The notes under the pieces: model-generated | Seen by the model: the letters and a program-made list of their open reading frames with translations, nothing else | Database searches by the model: none | What the model was told of the DNA's origin: nothing | In this document: positions 17,152-25,465 of the stretch, piece after piece | Layout: each line of letters opens with the position of its first letter | Numbering within the stretch: the stretch's first letter is position 1 | Position numbers and translations under genes: made by a program | DNA from: Paraburkholderia unamae | Lineage (GTDB): Bacteria; Pseudomonadota; Gammaproteobacteria; Burkholderiales; Burkholderiaceae | DNA length: 64,000 nucleotides | Direction: 5' to 3' | Assembly (NCBI RefSeq): GCF_003268775.1 | Contig: NZ_QLSU01000012.1 | Span: 124,001 to 188,000, forward strand

Positions 17152-17913
17152 TCAGTTCGCCGTGAACCAGCGCGCGGCGTACAACAGCAGTGCGACGAAG
17201 AAAATCATCGCGGCCCATGCCCAGTGCGGCATGGCGTGCGGCGCCGGCTCATGGTGCAGCGTGCTGGCCGCGCGGCCCGAGAGCGTGCCGCCCCCGTGCT
17301 GCGGCAGGATATGCGCGCGGCGCGCGAGGCCTGCGAGGTTGATCGGCCGCAGGAACACATGCTGGCGGCGCGGGTGCTCACCCGCCACGCGGTTCGGGGC
17401 CTGCCCGTGCTTGACGGCAACCACGGCGCAAAACTCCGTGAAGAAGTCGTCGGCCAGTTCGTGCAGCGCGTTCTCGATCTGGCGCGAGGGCAACTCGGAG
17501 AGCGGCCCGGTGAGCGTGGCCCACACCGAGTAATCGATGCGCGTGCTCACCCCGCCCACGCCCTTATCCGCGCCGTCGTCCTCCTTCGCCATGCCGCCGC
17601 GCTCTTCCTGGCGCAACGCCACGTCGATCTGCCCGCGCAGCGAGCCAATGCCGTCCGCTCGCGCGCGAAAGCTCAAGACGCGGCGCGGCGTGAGCGGCAC
17701 CTGGGCGGCGTCACTCGCGATGTGAGCACGCACTTCGTAGCGCGCGCGCAGCGGCCCGAGCGGCACCGTGAGCGTGATTGCGTACTCGCCGGGGCCGAGG
17801 CGCCGGAACGACTCGCAATGCTCCATGCTCGCGCGCACGAGCGTCACGTCCTGCAACGCCGTCCAGACAGCGGACGGTTCGAGCGGAATTCTCAGCGCAT
17901 CGTTCAGTTCCAT
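17152..17913 (-). CDS. CoxG-like SRPBCC protein with C-terminal membrane anchor
   Basis: A 253-residue protein whose first 145 or so residues resemble carbon monoxide dehydrogenase subunit G (CoxG, SRPBCC fold): MELNDALRIPLEPSAVWTALQDVTLVRASMEHCESFRRLGPGEYAITLTVPLGPLRARYE. A polar linker follows, then one C-terminal membrane helix (WAWAAMIFFVALLLYAARWF), so it is tail-anchored in the inner membrane. No coxMSL genes are nearby. CoxG proteins recruit or help mature molybdenum hydroxylases and can carry quinones; any role here is inference. It runs 33 bp before the DUF427 gene start in the opposite order (DUF427 is downstream in coordinates, upstream in transcription). Confidence 0.75.
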   Translation of the reverse strand: MELNDALRIPLEPSAVWTALQDVTLVRASMEHCESFRRLGPGEYAITLTVPLGPLRARYEVRAHIASDAAQVPLTPRRVLSFRARADGIGSLRGQIDVALRQEERGGMAKEDDGADKGVGGVSTRIDYSVWATLTGPLSELPSRQIENALHELADDFFTEFCAVVAVKHGQAPNRVAGEHPRRQHVFLRPINLAGLARRAHILPQHGGGTLSGRAASTLHHEPAPHAMPHWAWAAMIFFVALLLYAARWFTAN

Positions 17914-17946
17914 AGCGGCTCCCCGTTTGCACTCTATCGGGTGAAT

Positions 17947-18312
17947 TCAGGAGGTCTGATCGATCCGGTCCACGCGGGTCGCGTAGAAAGCCAGATAGCC
18001 CTTGATGCCGTGCACGCCTTCGAGCGGCGCCTCGTAACTCCAGGCCGCCTCTTCGATACGCCCGTCTTCAGTACGCAAATGGAAGTACGTCGCCTCGCCC
18101 TTGTGCGGGCAATGCGAGGTGCGCCCGGCGCGCTCGAGCCGCGCCATGTTCACGTCGGCGCGCGGGAAATACAGGACGTCGGGGTACCCGGTCTCGCAGA
18201 GGGTGAGCGCGGCCAGCGTGTCGGCAATGGTGATGCCGCCGTGGATCACGCGCACACGGTGACGGTTCGCGACGATGTCGATGCGGTGCGTCGCATCCGG
18301 TTCGACCGCCAT
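17947..18312 (-). CDS. DUF427 domain protein
   Basis: A 121-residue protein matching the DUF427 family: RVRVIHGGITIADTLAALTLCETGYPDVLYFPRADVNMARLERAGRTSHCPHKGEATYFHLRTEDG, with the characteristic CPHKG...Y motif. The start at 18312 has AGGGAG upstream. The family is widespread, single-domain and of unknown biochemical function. It is followed by the CoxG-like gene on the same strand with a 33-bp gap, so the two may be co-transcribed. Confidence 0.85.
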   Translation of the reverse strand: MAVEPDATHRIDIVANRHRVRVIHGGITIADTLAALTLCETGYPDVLYFPRADVNMARLERAGRTSHCPHKGEATYFHLRTEDGRIEEAAWSYEAPLEGVHGIKGYLAFYATRVDRIDQTS

Positions 18313-18596
18313 GTTCGGCTCCCTGGTGGTGGGCAGCGCCTGTGACGCCCTGCCCAGGCCGGGCGGCGGCACGCCGCGCCGGTTCGCGTGGCGCGCAGCC
18401 GCAAGGCGCGCGTCCCGTGCAATTTGCGTGGGGTGGCCGCTTGTCGACGACAGCGATCACGATCGATCGCGGCCGACGTGGCGATCGCAGCCTCCCCTTC
18501 GGCTTCATTATCGGCCAAACTCCGCCGCCTTGCGCGGATCTTATACGGGCCGCGTGTGCGGCGGCGCGCTCATGCTCACCGGTTCTCCGGCGCGGC

Positions 18597-19103
18597 CTAC
18601 CAGATGAACGACGCGCGCGCGCTGCCGTTCGAGCCCACCGTCACGGCGCTGGTCTTGTCCACGCCCGCATGGCTCACGTGCACGTTGTAGCGGCCCGGGC
18701 GCACCTTGACGAGCATGTAAGGTCCGCGCGAGGTCGTGTCCAGCACGCTCGCGCCATGCGAGTCGGTGATCTGCACACGCACGTCGGCCACGTACTCGCC
18801 GCTGCGCTGGGTGAAACGCAGCGAAAGCGGCCAGTCGTGCCGCGCGCCCAATAGCGCCTTCGACTCGTCGAGGCCCACGCCGCCCGAGACGAACGACACG
18901 TCGCCCTGCTGCTGGACTTGCGGCATGCCGCCGCCGTTGGTGTTACCGGCGCTCGTGTCGTCGGTAGTCGAGCCGCCGACGACGCCCGACGCATTGGCTT
19001 GCTGCGCCGCCGCGCCGCCCGCGTAGCCGAGCGCCAGCGCGGCCGCGAATATCGTCGCCCAGGCGGCGGAAGGGATGGGGCGCGAGTTATGGAACCTCTT
19101 CAT
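18597..19103 (-). CDS. Small exported protein, carboxypeptidase-regulatory-like domain
   Basis: A 168-residue protein with a signal peptide (MKRFHNSRPIPSAAWATIFAAALALGYAGGAAA, cleavage near residue 33). A Gly/Asn/Gln-rich linker (about 34-70) follows, then a beta-rich domain (SLRFTQRSGEYVADVRVQITDSHGASVLDTTSRGPYMLVKVRPGRYNVHVSHAG) that reads like a transthyretin/carboxypeptidase-regulatory fold. The start at 19103 has AAGGAG at good spacing. It is probably periplasmic; function unknown. It stands alone between htrA and the DUF427 gene. Confidence 0.8.
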   Translation of the reverse strand: MKRFHNSRPIPSAAWATIFAAALALGYAGGAAAQQANASGVVGGSTTDDTSAGNTNGGGMPQVQQQGDVSFVSGGVGLDESKALLGARHDWPLSLRFTQRSGEYVADVRVQITDSHGASVLDTTSRGPYMLVKVRPGRYNVHVSHAGVDKTSAVTVGSNGSARASFIW

Positions 19104-19346
19104 CAATCGCTCCTTGCAGGTTGACTCCGACGCTACGGGTCCGCAAGGCGCATGCCTGATTCCTCCGATGAAGCATCGGCATGCAAGGGGGACAGGCGAT
19201 CGGGAAGCGGGACGGCGTTTGCGTGCCCGAAAGCGGCCGCACGGGCCGGCACGGCCCCGAAACGCCGCTGCCGCCGGGCGCGAGGCCAACGGCGGCAGCA
19301 AGAGAGGCATCAGGACAACAGGAGAAACAACATGCTCTGGCCGCGA

Positions 19347-19367
19347 GTCCGGCGCACGGAGCCGGAC
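19347..19367 (-). terminator. Hairpin just downstream of htrA
   Basis: GTCCGGC and GCCGGAC with a 7-base loop, 16 bases beyond the htrA stop. There is no immediate T run on the minus strand, so it may protect the 3' end rather than terminate. Confidence 0.4.
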
Positions 19368-19382
19368 CCGCGGCAGCAGGGA

Positions 19383-20894
19383 TCAGCCGAGATCGACGGG
19401 CACGAAAATCTGTGCGTCGTCTCGCTGGATCAGGAGCGCGATGCTGTTGCCAGCCTTCGAGATCATCTGTTTGAGCTGATCGGCGTTGGCCACCGCGCGG
19501 CCGTTCACGGCGAGGATCACGTCGCCGGGTTGCACGCCCGCGTTCGCGGCCGCCCCGCCCGCCTGCTCGACGAGCAAGCCGTGGTCGAGCGAGTCGTTGC
19601 TCTTTTCTTCGGGCGTGAGCGGACGCACCGCCACGCCGAGACGCCCTTGCATCTGCGATTGCGGCGCTTCGTTCGAGGCCACCTTCGCGTCGCCGAGCGC
19701 GCCGATGGTCGCCGTGAGGCTCTTGGTGCCCTTGTCGCGCCACACCTGGATGTCCGCCTTCGTGCCCGGCTTCATGCCCGCGATGAGCGAAGGCAGATCG
19801 GACGAGTCGTCCACGGCCTCGCCGTTCACCGAAAGGATCACGTCGCCGGCCTTCAGGCCCGCCTTCGCTGCCGGCCCGCTCGCGTCCACCGAACTCACCA
19901 GCGCACCGTGCGGCTTGTCCATGCCGAACGAGTTGGCGAGCGTCTGGTTCATCGACTGCACCGCGACGCCCAGGCGTCCGCGGCTCACGTGGCCGGTCTT
20001 GACGAGATCGTCCTTGACCTTGATCGCCTCATTGATCGGGATTGCGAACGAAAGGCCCTGGAAGCCGCCCGTCTGCGAATAGATCATCGAGTTGATGCCG
20101 ATGACTTCGCCCTGCAAATTAAAGAGCGGACCGCCCGAATTGCCGGGGTTGACCGGCACGTCGGTCTGGATGAACGGCGTGTAGTTTTCGTCAGGCAGCG
20201 AGCGCGACTTCGCGCTGATGATGCCCGAGGTCACCGTGTTGTCGAAGCCGTACGGCGAGCCGATCGCGACCACCCACTGGCCCACCTTGCTCTGGCGCGG
20301 GTCGCCGATCTTCACGGTCGGCAGATCCTTCGCGTCGATCTTGAGCACCGCAACGTCGGACTGCTTGTCCGCGCCCACGACCTTCGCCTTGAATTCGCGC
20401 TTGTCGGTGAGCTTCACCGTCACGACATTGGCGCCGTCCACGACGTGTGCGTTCGTGAGAATGTAGCCGTCCGCGCTGATGATGAAGCCCGAGCCCAGGC
20501 TCGCGCTGGGCGTGTCGGGCTGCATCCCGCCGCCGCTGCCGCCGTCGCCGCCCATGCCGGGTGCGCCGCCGTAGAAGTGCTTGAAGAACTGGTAGAACGG
20601 ATCGCTCGGGTCGATCGGCAGTTGCTGCGGACCGCTGCCGCCGCTGCGCATCGCCGTTTGCTTCACAACGTGCTTGGCGCTGATGTTGACCACGGCGGGC
20701 CCGTAGGTTTCAACGAGACCCGAGAAGTCGGGAATGCCGGTTTTGGCCGCGGCTTCGGCGGGCATCATCGCGGCTTGCGCCTGCGTGATCACCTGCGGGG
20801 GCGGCACGTCGCGGTGCCCGGCTACGTAGCCCGCCGACAATGCGACGACCACGGCGGCTGCCACGGCACTGCGGGAAAGAACTTTTGTATTCAT
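19383..20894 (-). CDS. htrA: Periplasmic HtrA/Do-family serine protease
   Basis: A 503-residue DegP/MucD-like protease and chaperone for misfolded envelope proteins. An uncleaved or weakly cleaved N-terminal segment (about 5-25) directs export. The trypsin-like domain holds His150 (TNAHVVDG), Asp180 (SDVAVLKID) and Ser253 (GNSGGPLF). Two PDZ domains follow (about 285-375 and 405-500). The Gly/Met-rich insertion near 105-130 is the usual variable LA-loop. The start at 20894 has AAGGAG. It follows a sensor kinase gene on the same strand after 157 bp that contain a PmrA-type repeat, suggesting control by the adjacent response regulator. Confidence 0.93.
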   Translation of the reverse strand: MNTKVLSRSAVAAAVVVALSAGYVAGHRDVPPPQVITQAQAAMMPAEAAAKTGIPDFSGLVETYGPAVVNISAKHVVKQTAMRSGGSGPQQLPIDPSDPFYQFFKHFYGGAPGMGGDGGSGGGMQPDTPSASLGSGFIISADGYILTNAHVVDGANVVTVKLTDKREFKAKVVGADKQSDVAVLKIDAKDLPTVKIGDPRQSKVGQWVVAIGSPYGFDNTVTSGIISAKSRSLPDENYTPFIQTDVPVNPGNSGGPLFNLQGEVIGINSMIYSQTGGFQGLSFAIPINEAIKVKDDLVKTGHVSRGRLGVAVQSMNQTLANSFGMDKPHGALVSSVDASGPAAKAGLKAGDVILSVNGEAVDDSSDLPSLIAGMKPGTKADIQVWRDKGTKSLTATIGALGDAKVASNEAPQSQMQGRLGVAVRPLTPEEKSNDSLDHGLLVEQAGGAAANAGVQPGDVILAVNGRAVANADQLKQMISKAGNSIALLIQRDDAQIFVPVDLG

Positions 20895-20950
20895 TGCGGA
20901 CTCCTTGCGCGGGATACTCATCACGACGTACCGAAGAGTAAGCCGTGTCG

Positions 20951-20967
20951 CTTAAAGGAATCTTAAT
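20951..20967 (-). promoter_or_regulatory. PmrA/QseB-like direct repeat upstream of htrA
   Basis: CTTAAA-N5-CTTAAT is a direct repeat of hexamers 11 bp apart, matching the YTTAAK-N5-YTTAAK layout of PmrA/BasR-type sites with one departure at the sixth base. It lies 57-73 bp before htrA and just after the kinase gene of an OmpR-family pair. Confidence 0.55.
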
Positions 20968-21051
20968 TGCGCGTAAATCGCACAAATCGCGCAAACGCCC
21001 GCCCGGCGGGCGTTTGCAGGAATTTTTCAGATGCTTGCTCGCGCACCTGCG

Positions 21052-22353
21052 TCAGAAGCGCAGGTCCACGAGCAGGCCGCCGGCGGGCGAATCGCCGAGC
21101 GTGATGGTCGCGTCGTGCTGATCCGCAATGCGCCGCACGATCGCAAGTCCGAGCCCCGTGCCCGCGATATCGGTGCGCGCGCGATTCACGCCCGCGCCCA
21201 CGCGATAAAAGCGATCGAACACCCGCGCGCGCTCGTCCTTCGGGATGCCCGGCCCGCTGTCCGCGATGCGCACGCGCGGGTGGCCGTCCTCGACCACGAG
21301 GCTCACGTCCACACGGCCGCCCGCGGGCGTGTATTTCGTTGCGTTGTCGAGCAGGTTGTTGAACATCACGCGCAACGCGTCGGCGTCGCCGTGCACGCTC
21401 GCCGCCGTGCTTTCCTCGATGCCGAGATCGACGCCGCGCTGCTGGGCGAGCGGCGCATAGTTGAGCACGCAATCATCGAGCAGTGCGTGCAAGTCGACGG
21501 TTTGCTCGCGCGCGTGACCGTCGGGCTCCGAGCGCGCGAGCGCGAGCAGTTGCTCGGCCAGACGCGTGGCGCGCGTGACGCCCGCTTGCAGATCGTCGAG
21601 CGCTTCGCGGCGCGTTTCGTCATCCCTTGCGCGCGCAACGAGTTGCGCCTGGATCTGCACGGCCGCGAGCGGCGTGCGCAGTTCGTGCGCGGCGTCGGCA
21701 ACGAAGGCTTTTTGCGTGTCGAGCGCCTGCGCGAGCCGTTCGAGCAGCGCGTTCAACGCATGCACGAGCGGCGTGACCTCGCGCGGCAAGCGTTCCTCGG
21801 GCAACGGATCGAGCGCTTCGGGATGGCGCGTGTCGAGCGCGCGCGCCACGCGCGAGAGCGGCTTGAGCCCGCGCCCCACCACCATCCACACGGCCAGCCC
21901 GAGAAACGGCAGCAGCACGATGAGCGGCCAGAGCGTGCGCAACGCGACATTGGCGGCAAGCCGGTTGCGCACGGAAACGGGCTGCGCGAGCTGCACGACG
22001 TTGTCGCCGACGATCGCGCCATACACGCGCCAGTCACCGCGCTCGGTGCGCTCCGTGGAAAAGCCGAGCTCCGCGCGCGGCGCGAGCGGCGCACGCGGAT
22101 GCGAGTAGTACATGAGCACGCCGTTGCGATTCCAGATTTGCAGCACGATGCCTTCGTCGCCGGTGTCGCGCGAACTGAGGATCTCGTTGAACGGCTCGGA
22201 GGGCAATGCCTCGGCGATTTCCTGCAACTGGTAGTCGAACAGCTCGTTGGCTTCGGCGAGCGCCTGGCGATAGATCAGCCAGCCCGCCAGCCCCACCCCC
22301 GCGACCACGATCGCGAGCAGCCAGAACAGCAGTTGTCGTCGGATTGAACTCAT
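21052..22353 (-). CDS. Sensor histidine kinase (QseC/PmrB type)
   Basis: A 433-residue inner-membrane kinase: TM1 (about 8-28), a periplasmic sensor of about 110 residues, TM2 (about 141-159), HAMP, a dimerisation/phosphoacceptor helix with His223 (DAAHELRTPLA), and an ATPase domain with N box (NNLLDNATKYTPAGG), G1 (DSGPGIP) and G2 (GTGLGLAIV). It phosphorylates the response regulator encoded 25 bp upstream. The signal sensed is unknown; relatives respond to cationic peptides, metals or catecholamines. Confidence 0.92.
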   Translation of the reverse strand: MSSIRRQLLFWLLAIVVAGVGLAGWLIYRQALAEANELFDYQLQEIAEALPSEPFNEILSSRDTGDEGIVLQIWNRNGVLMYYSHPRAPLAPRAELGFSTERTERGDWRVYGAIVGDNVVQLAQPVSVRNRLAANVALRTLWPLIVLLPFLGLAVWMVVGRGLKPLSRVARALDTRHPEALDPLPEERLPREVTPLVHALNALLERLAQALDTQKAFVADAAHELRTPLAAVQIQAQLVARARDDETRREALDDLQAGVTRATRLAEQLLALARSEPDGHAREQTVDLHALLDDCVLNYAPLAQQRGVDLGIEESTAASVHGDADALRVMFNNLLDNATKYTPAGGRVDVSLVVEDGHPRVRIADSGPGIPKDERARVFDRFYRVGAGVNRARTDIAGTGLGLAIVRRIADQHDATITLGDSPAGGLLVDLRF

Positions 22354-22378
22354 CGGCTGCGGGACTCTCCTGGGCGCG

Positions 22379-23041
22379 TCATGCGTCTTTGGCGATCATG
22401 TAGCCGAGGCCGCGCACGTTGCGGATCAGGTCGGCGCCGAGCTTCTTGCGCAGCGCGTGAATATAGACCTCGACGGTATTGCTGCCGATCTCCTCGCCCC
22501 AGCCGTACATCTTCTCTTCGAGCTGGGTTTTCGAGAGCACCGCGCCCGGCCGCGCGAGCAGCGCTTCGAGCAGGGCGAATTCGCGCGCCGAAAGCGCGAC
22601 GGGCGAGCCGTCCTGCGTGACCTGGTGCGAGGCGGGATCGAGCGTGATCGAGCCGTGCCGGATGGTCGAGTCGCTGCGGCCCGACTGGCGGCGGATCAGC
22701 GCGCGCATGCGGGCGCCCAGTTCGTCGAGATCGAAGGGCTTGATGAGATAGTCGTCGGCGCCGGCGTCGAGCCCTTTCACGCGATCGGCCACCGCGTCGC
22801 GCGCGGTGAGGATCAGCACGGGCAAAGCCGCGCCGCGCGCGCGCAGCGTGCGCAGCACATCAAGGCCGTCGCGCCGCGGCAAACCGAGATCGAGCAGCAT
22901 GAGATCGTAGGAATCGGCGCTCGCGGCAGAGAGGGCGGCGTCGCCGTCCTCGACCCAGTCGACCGCAAAGCCTTCGCCGCGCAGCGCCTTGCGCACGCCT
23001 TCGGCGATCATGCGGTCATCTTCGACTAGCAGTATGCGCAT
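22379..23041 (-). CDS. OmpR-family response regulator (QseB/PmrA type)
   Basis: A 220-residue regulator: receiver domain with phosphoacceptor Asp51 (LMLLDLGLP), acidic pocket VEDD, and conserved Lys in YLIKPF; then a winged helix with SAREFALLEALLARPGAVLSKTQLEEKMYGW and NTVEVYIHALRKKLG. The start at 23041 gives the standard N-terminus MRILLVEDD although its ribosome binding site is weak; an ATG at 23062 would add seven residues. It leads the operon regulator-kinase, with htrA probably in the same regulon. Tandem 11-bp repeats in the divergent region with dacB are good candidates for its binding sites. Confidence 0.92.
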   Translation of the reverse strand: MRILLVEDDRMIAEGVRKALRGEGFAVDWVEDGDAALSAASADSYDLMLLDLGLPRRDGLDVLRTLRARGAALPVLILTARDAVADRVKGLDAGADDYLIKPFDLDELGARMRALIRRQSGRSDSTIRHGSITLDPASHQVTQDGSPVALSAREFALLEALLARPGAVLSKTQLEEKMYGWGEEIGSNTVEVYIHALRKKLGADLIRNVRGLGYMIAKDA

Positions 23042-23493
23042 CGTAATGTTGGGCGGCGACATCGCGCCGCACTGCGTGAAATAGTGCGATGCGTGCATTC
23101 TAGCGCCTGAACAGGGGCGCCGCGCCGCAGGGGGTGCACGGCCGGTCGCGACGCGCGCCCCACATCCGAGGCAACCGGCACAACCCGCCGCAAGCCGGCG
23201 CAATCTCTGCTCACCGTTTTCTCACCGCTTTCTCACGGTTTTCTCGCACACGATGCGCGCGCGCCGCGCGAGGTCTTTACAATGTGCGCTTTTGCGGCGC
23301 GCAACGCCGCGATGCAAGCGCGCCACGTGCACGGCGAGCGCATCGCGCGCGAGACGCGCCGCCTGAATTTACGCGTCCGCGCGCAGCCCCGGCGAGTGTC
23401 CCGCCCGTGCGCCGCGCCCGGCCCCCAATGTCGAGCGCAGCCCGTGCCGAGCACGGGCTGCGCTCCCATCCTGCACTCGCCCGAACGCTTTTC
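23042..23493. other. Divergent region between response regulator and dacB
   Basis: This 452-bp spacer contains the 11-bp tandem repeats (23210-23253) and a possible activator-dependent -10 for dacB. The frame of dacB stays open across most of it, so the true dacB start is uncertain: ATG codons at 23428 and 23494 are both possible. Neither has a clear Shine-Dalgarno. Confidence 0.6.
23210..23283 (+). promoter_or_regulatory. Tandem 11-bp repeats and -10 element ahead of dacB
   Basis: CTCACCGTTTT, CTCACCGCTTT and CTCACGGTTTT follow one another without gaps (23210-23242), with a fourth partial copy starting CTCGCAC (23243). TACAAT (23278-23283, 5/6 to -10) follows, with no -35 match 17 bp before it. 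Repeats in helical phase directly upstream of a -35-less promoter are the arrangement used by OmpR/PhoB-type activators. Confidence 0.6.
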
Positions 23494-25194
23494 ATGCTGC
23501 CCGCTTCGCTGTCTCGCCTACGCTCCCTGTCCAGACTGCCCGCCGCGCGCGCCGACCGCGCTCACGTCGTCGCCGCTCATCGCGCCCCCACTTCGCCCGG
23601 CCGCGCCCTGACCCTCGCACTCGCCTGCGCCGCGCTCGCCGCGAGCTTCGTGGCCGCGCCGGCGGCGTACGCACAGCCCGAAGGCGCGCGCATACCCACG
23701 GTCAACGTGACGACGGTGCTGCCGCCCACCGTGATGGCCGGTCTCGAGCGTGCACACGTGCCGCTTTCGTCGGTCAGCGTGGTGATCGAAAAAGTGGGCG
23801 ACCGCCAGCCGAGCGTCGCGGTCAACGCCGGCCAGCCGATGATGCCCGCCTCGACGATGAAGCTCGTCACAACGTGGAGCGGCCTCGCGATGCTCGGCCC
23901 CGACTATCGATGGAAGACGAGCGCCTATACCGATGGCGAAGTCGATGCGAGCGGCACGCTGCACGGCAATCTCTATATCAAGGGCACGGGCGACCCGAAG
24001 CTCGTGCCTGAGGAACTGATCGATCTCGTGCAGAAGATTCGCGCGGCGGGCATCGCGCGCATCGACGGCGCGCTCGTGCTCGACAAGAGCGAGTTCGATG
24101 CGTCCACGCGCGACCTGCCCTCGTTCGACGGCGACGACAGCGCGCCCTACAACGTCGGCCCCGATCCGCTGATGTACGCGTACAAGTCGGTCTCGTTCAC
24201 GTTCTCGCCCTCGCGCGAAGGCGTGTCGATCGACGTGGTGCCGCCCGTTGCGCAATGGCAGATCGACAACCAGATCCGCGAGCGCGCCGGCGCATGCGGC
24301 GGCATGCTGCCAAGCCCGCAAGTCACGCCGACCGGCAACGGCCTCGTGACCGCGAGCTTCGCGGGCAGCTACGCCATGCGCTGCGGCGATCGCACGCTGA
24401 ACATGGCCGCGCCCGTGGACCACAGCACCTTCTTCGCCGACGGCTTTCTCGCCCTGTGGCAGCAAACGGGCGGCAGCCTCTTCGCGACGCCCGGCGGCGC
24501 GGTGCGCGAAGGCGTCGTGCCGCCGCGCGCGCGCCTGCTTGCCGTCCATCAGAGCCCGCCGCTCTCGGACGTCGTGCACGACATCAACAAGTTCAGCAAC
24601 AACGTGATGGCGCGCAATCTGTTCCTCACGCTCGGCGCCGTCGAAGGCAAGCCGCCCGCGACCACGGCGAAGGCCGCCACGGCCGTCACCACGTTCCTGC
24701 GCCGCAGCGGCCTGAACATGCCCGAACTCGTGCTCGACAACGGCTGCGGTCTCTCGCGCGAAGAGCACATCAGCGCGCTCTCGCTCGCGAATCTGCTGCA
24801 AAACGCGAACGCAAGCCCGGTCGCGCAGGTGTTCATCGACTCGCTGCCGGTGGCCGGCGTGGACGGCACGATGCGCAACCGACTCACCAACGCGGGCGTG
24901 GGCGGCAACGCGCACATCAAGACCGGCACGCTGCGCGACGTGCGCGCCATCGCCGGCTACGTGGCGGCGGAAAACGGCGAAAGCTGGATCGTGGTGAGCC
25001 TCATCAATGATCCGCGCGCCGAAGCCGCGCGCGCCGCGCACGACGCGCTGCTTGAGTGGGTCTACAAGGGCATGCCCGAAGAAAAGCCGGTGTATGTCGA
25101 GCCGCATCCGAAACGTGCAGCGAAGGTTGCGAAAGCTACGAAGGCCGAAAAGACCCCGCACAAGGCCGTCGTGAAGCGGCGCGGCGCGCATTGA
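23494..25194 (+). CDS. dacB: D-alanyl-D-alanine carboxypeptidase/endopeptidase PBP4
   Basis: A penicillin-binding protein of peptidase family S13 that trims and cleaves peptidoglycan cross-links in the periplasm; 566 residues from this start. A signal sequence ends near residue 60 (ALAASFVAAPAAYA-Q). The active-site motifs are Ser120-Thr-Met-Lys123 (PASTMKL), SNN (FSNNVMARN) and KTG (HIKTGTLRD), with the large S13 insertion between the first two. A Lys/Ala-rich tail (PKRAAKVAKATKAEK) follows. It is longer than the 477 residues of the E. coli protein, mostly from the long N-terminus, so an internal start is possible. It is divergent from the response regulator. Confidence 0.9.
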   Translation: MLPASLSRLRSLSRLPAARADRAHVVAAHRAPTSPGRALTLALACAALAASFVAAPAAYAQPEGARIPTVNVTTVLPPTVMAGLERAHVPLSSVSVVIEKVGDRQPSVAVNAGQPMMPASTMKLVTTWSGLAMLGPDYRWKTSAYTDGEVDASGTLHGNLYIKGTGDPKLVPEELIDLVQKIRAAGIARIDGALVLDKSEFDASTRDLPSFDGDDSAPYNVGPDPLMYAYKSVSFTFSPSREGVSIDVVPPVAQWQIDNQIRERAGACGGMLPSPQVTPTGNGLVTASFAGSYAMRCGDRTLNMAAPVDHSTFFADGFLALWQQTGGSLFATPGGAVREGVVPPRARLLAVHQSPPLSDVVHDINKFSNNVMARNLFLTLGAVEGKPPATTAKAATAVTTFLRRSGLNMPELVLDNGCGLSREEHISALSLANLLQNANASPVAQVFIDSLPVAGVDGTMRNRLTNAGVGGNAHIKTGTLRDVRAIAGYVAAENGESWIVVSLINDPRAEAARAAHDALLEWVYKGMPEEKPVYVEPHPKRAAKVAKATKAEKTPHKAVVKRRGAH

Positions 25195-25219
25195 GCACGC
25201 GCTGATCCGCCCGCCCGGA

Positions 25220-25251
25220 AGCCCGCCGCCACGCGGCGGGCTCGAAGTTTT
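25220..25251 (+). terminator. Probable dacB terminator
   Basis: AGCCCGCCGC and GCGGCGGGCT, a 10-bp perfect stem with a 3-base loop, followed after CGAAG by TTTT. Strong stem, short and displaced T run. Confidence 0.65.
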
Positions 25252-25465
25252 CCTCTAGCAAAGCCGCGCCCGACTTGCGTGCGAGGCGTGTACTCTGGCG
25301 GGCACAGGCTACAAACGCGTCAAATAAATCTGTCATACGCGCATGGCCTTCGAGCCGCGCGCAATGAATCCGCGCACCCACGCGGCCAATACGAGACGAA
25401 ACAACGAGACAACAATCGGCGTGCTGCCCGCCAGCGCCGCCCACGGGACAAGGAGGACGACGTTC

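Noticed and set aside
19332..19560. ATG after AGGAG on the plus strand near the end of htrA
   Set aside because: The ribosome binding site looks good, but the frame runs antisense into htrA with non-protein-like composition; probably chance.
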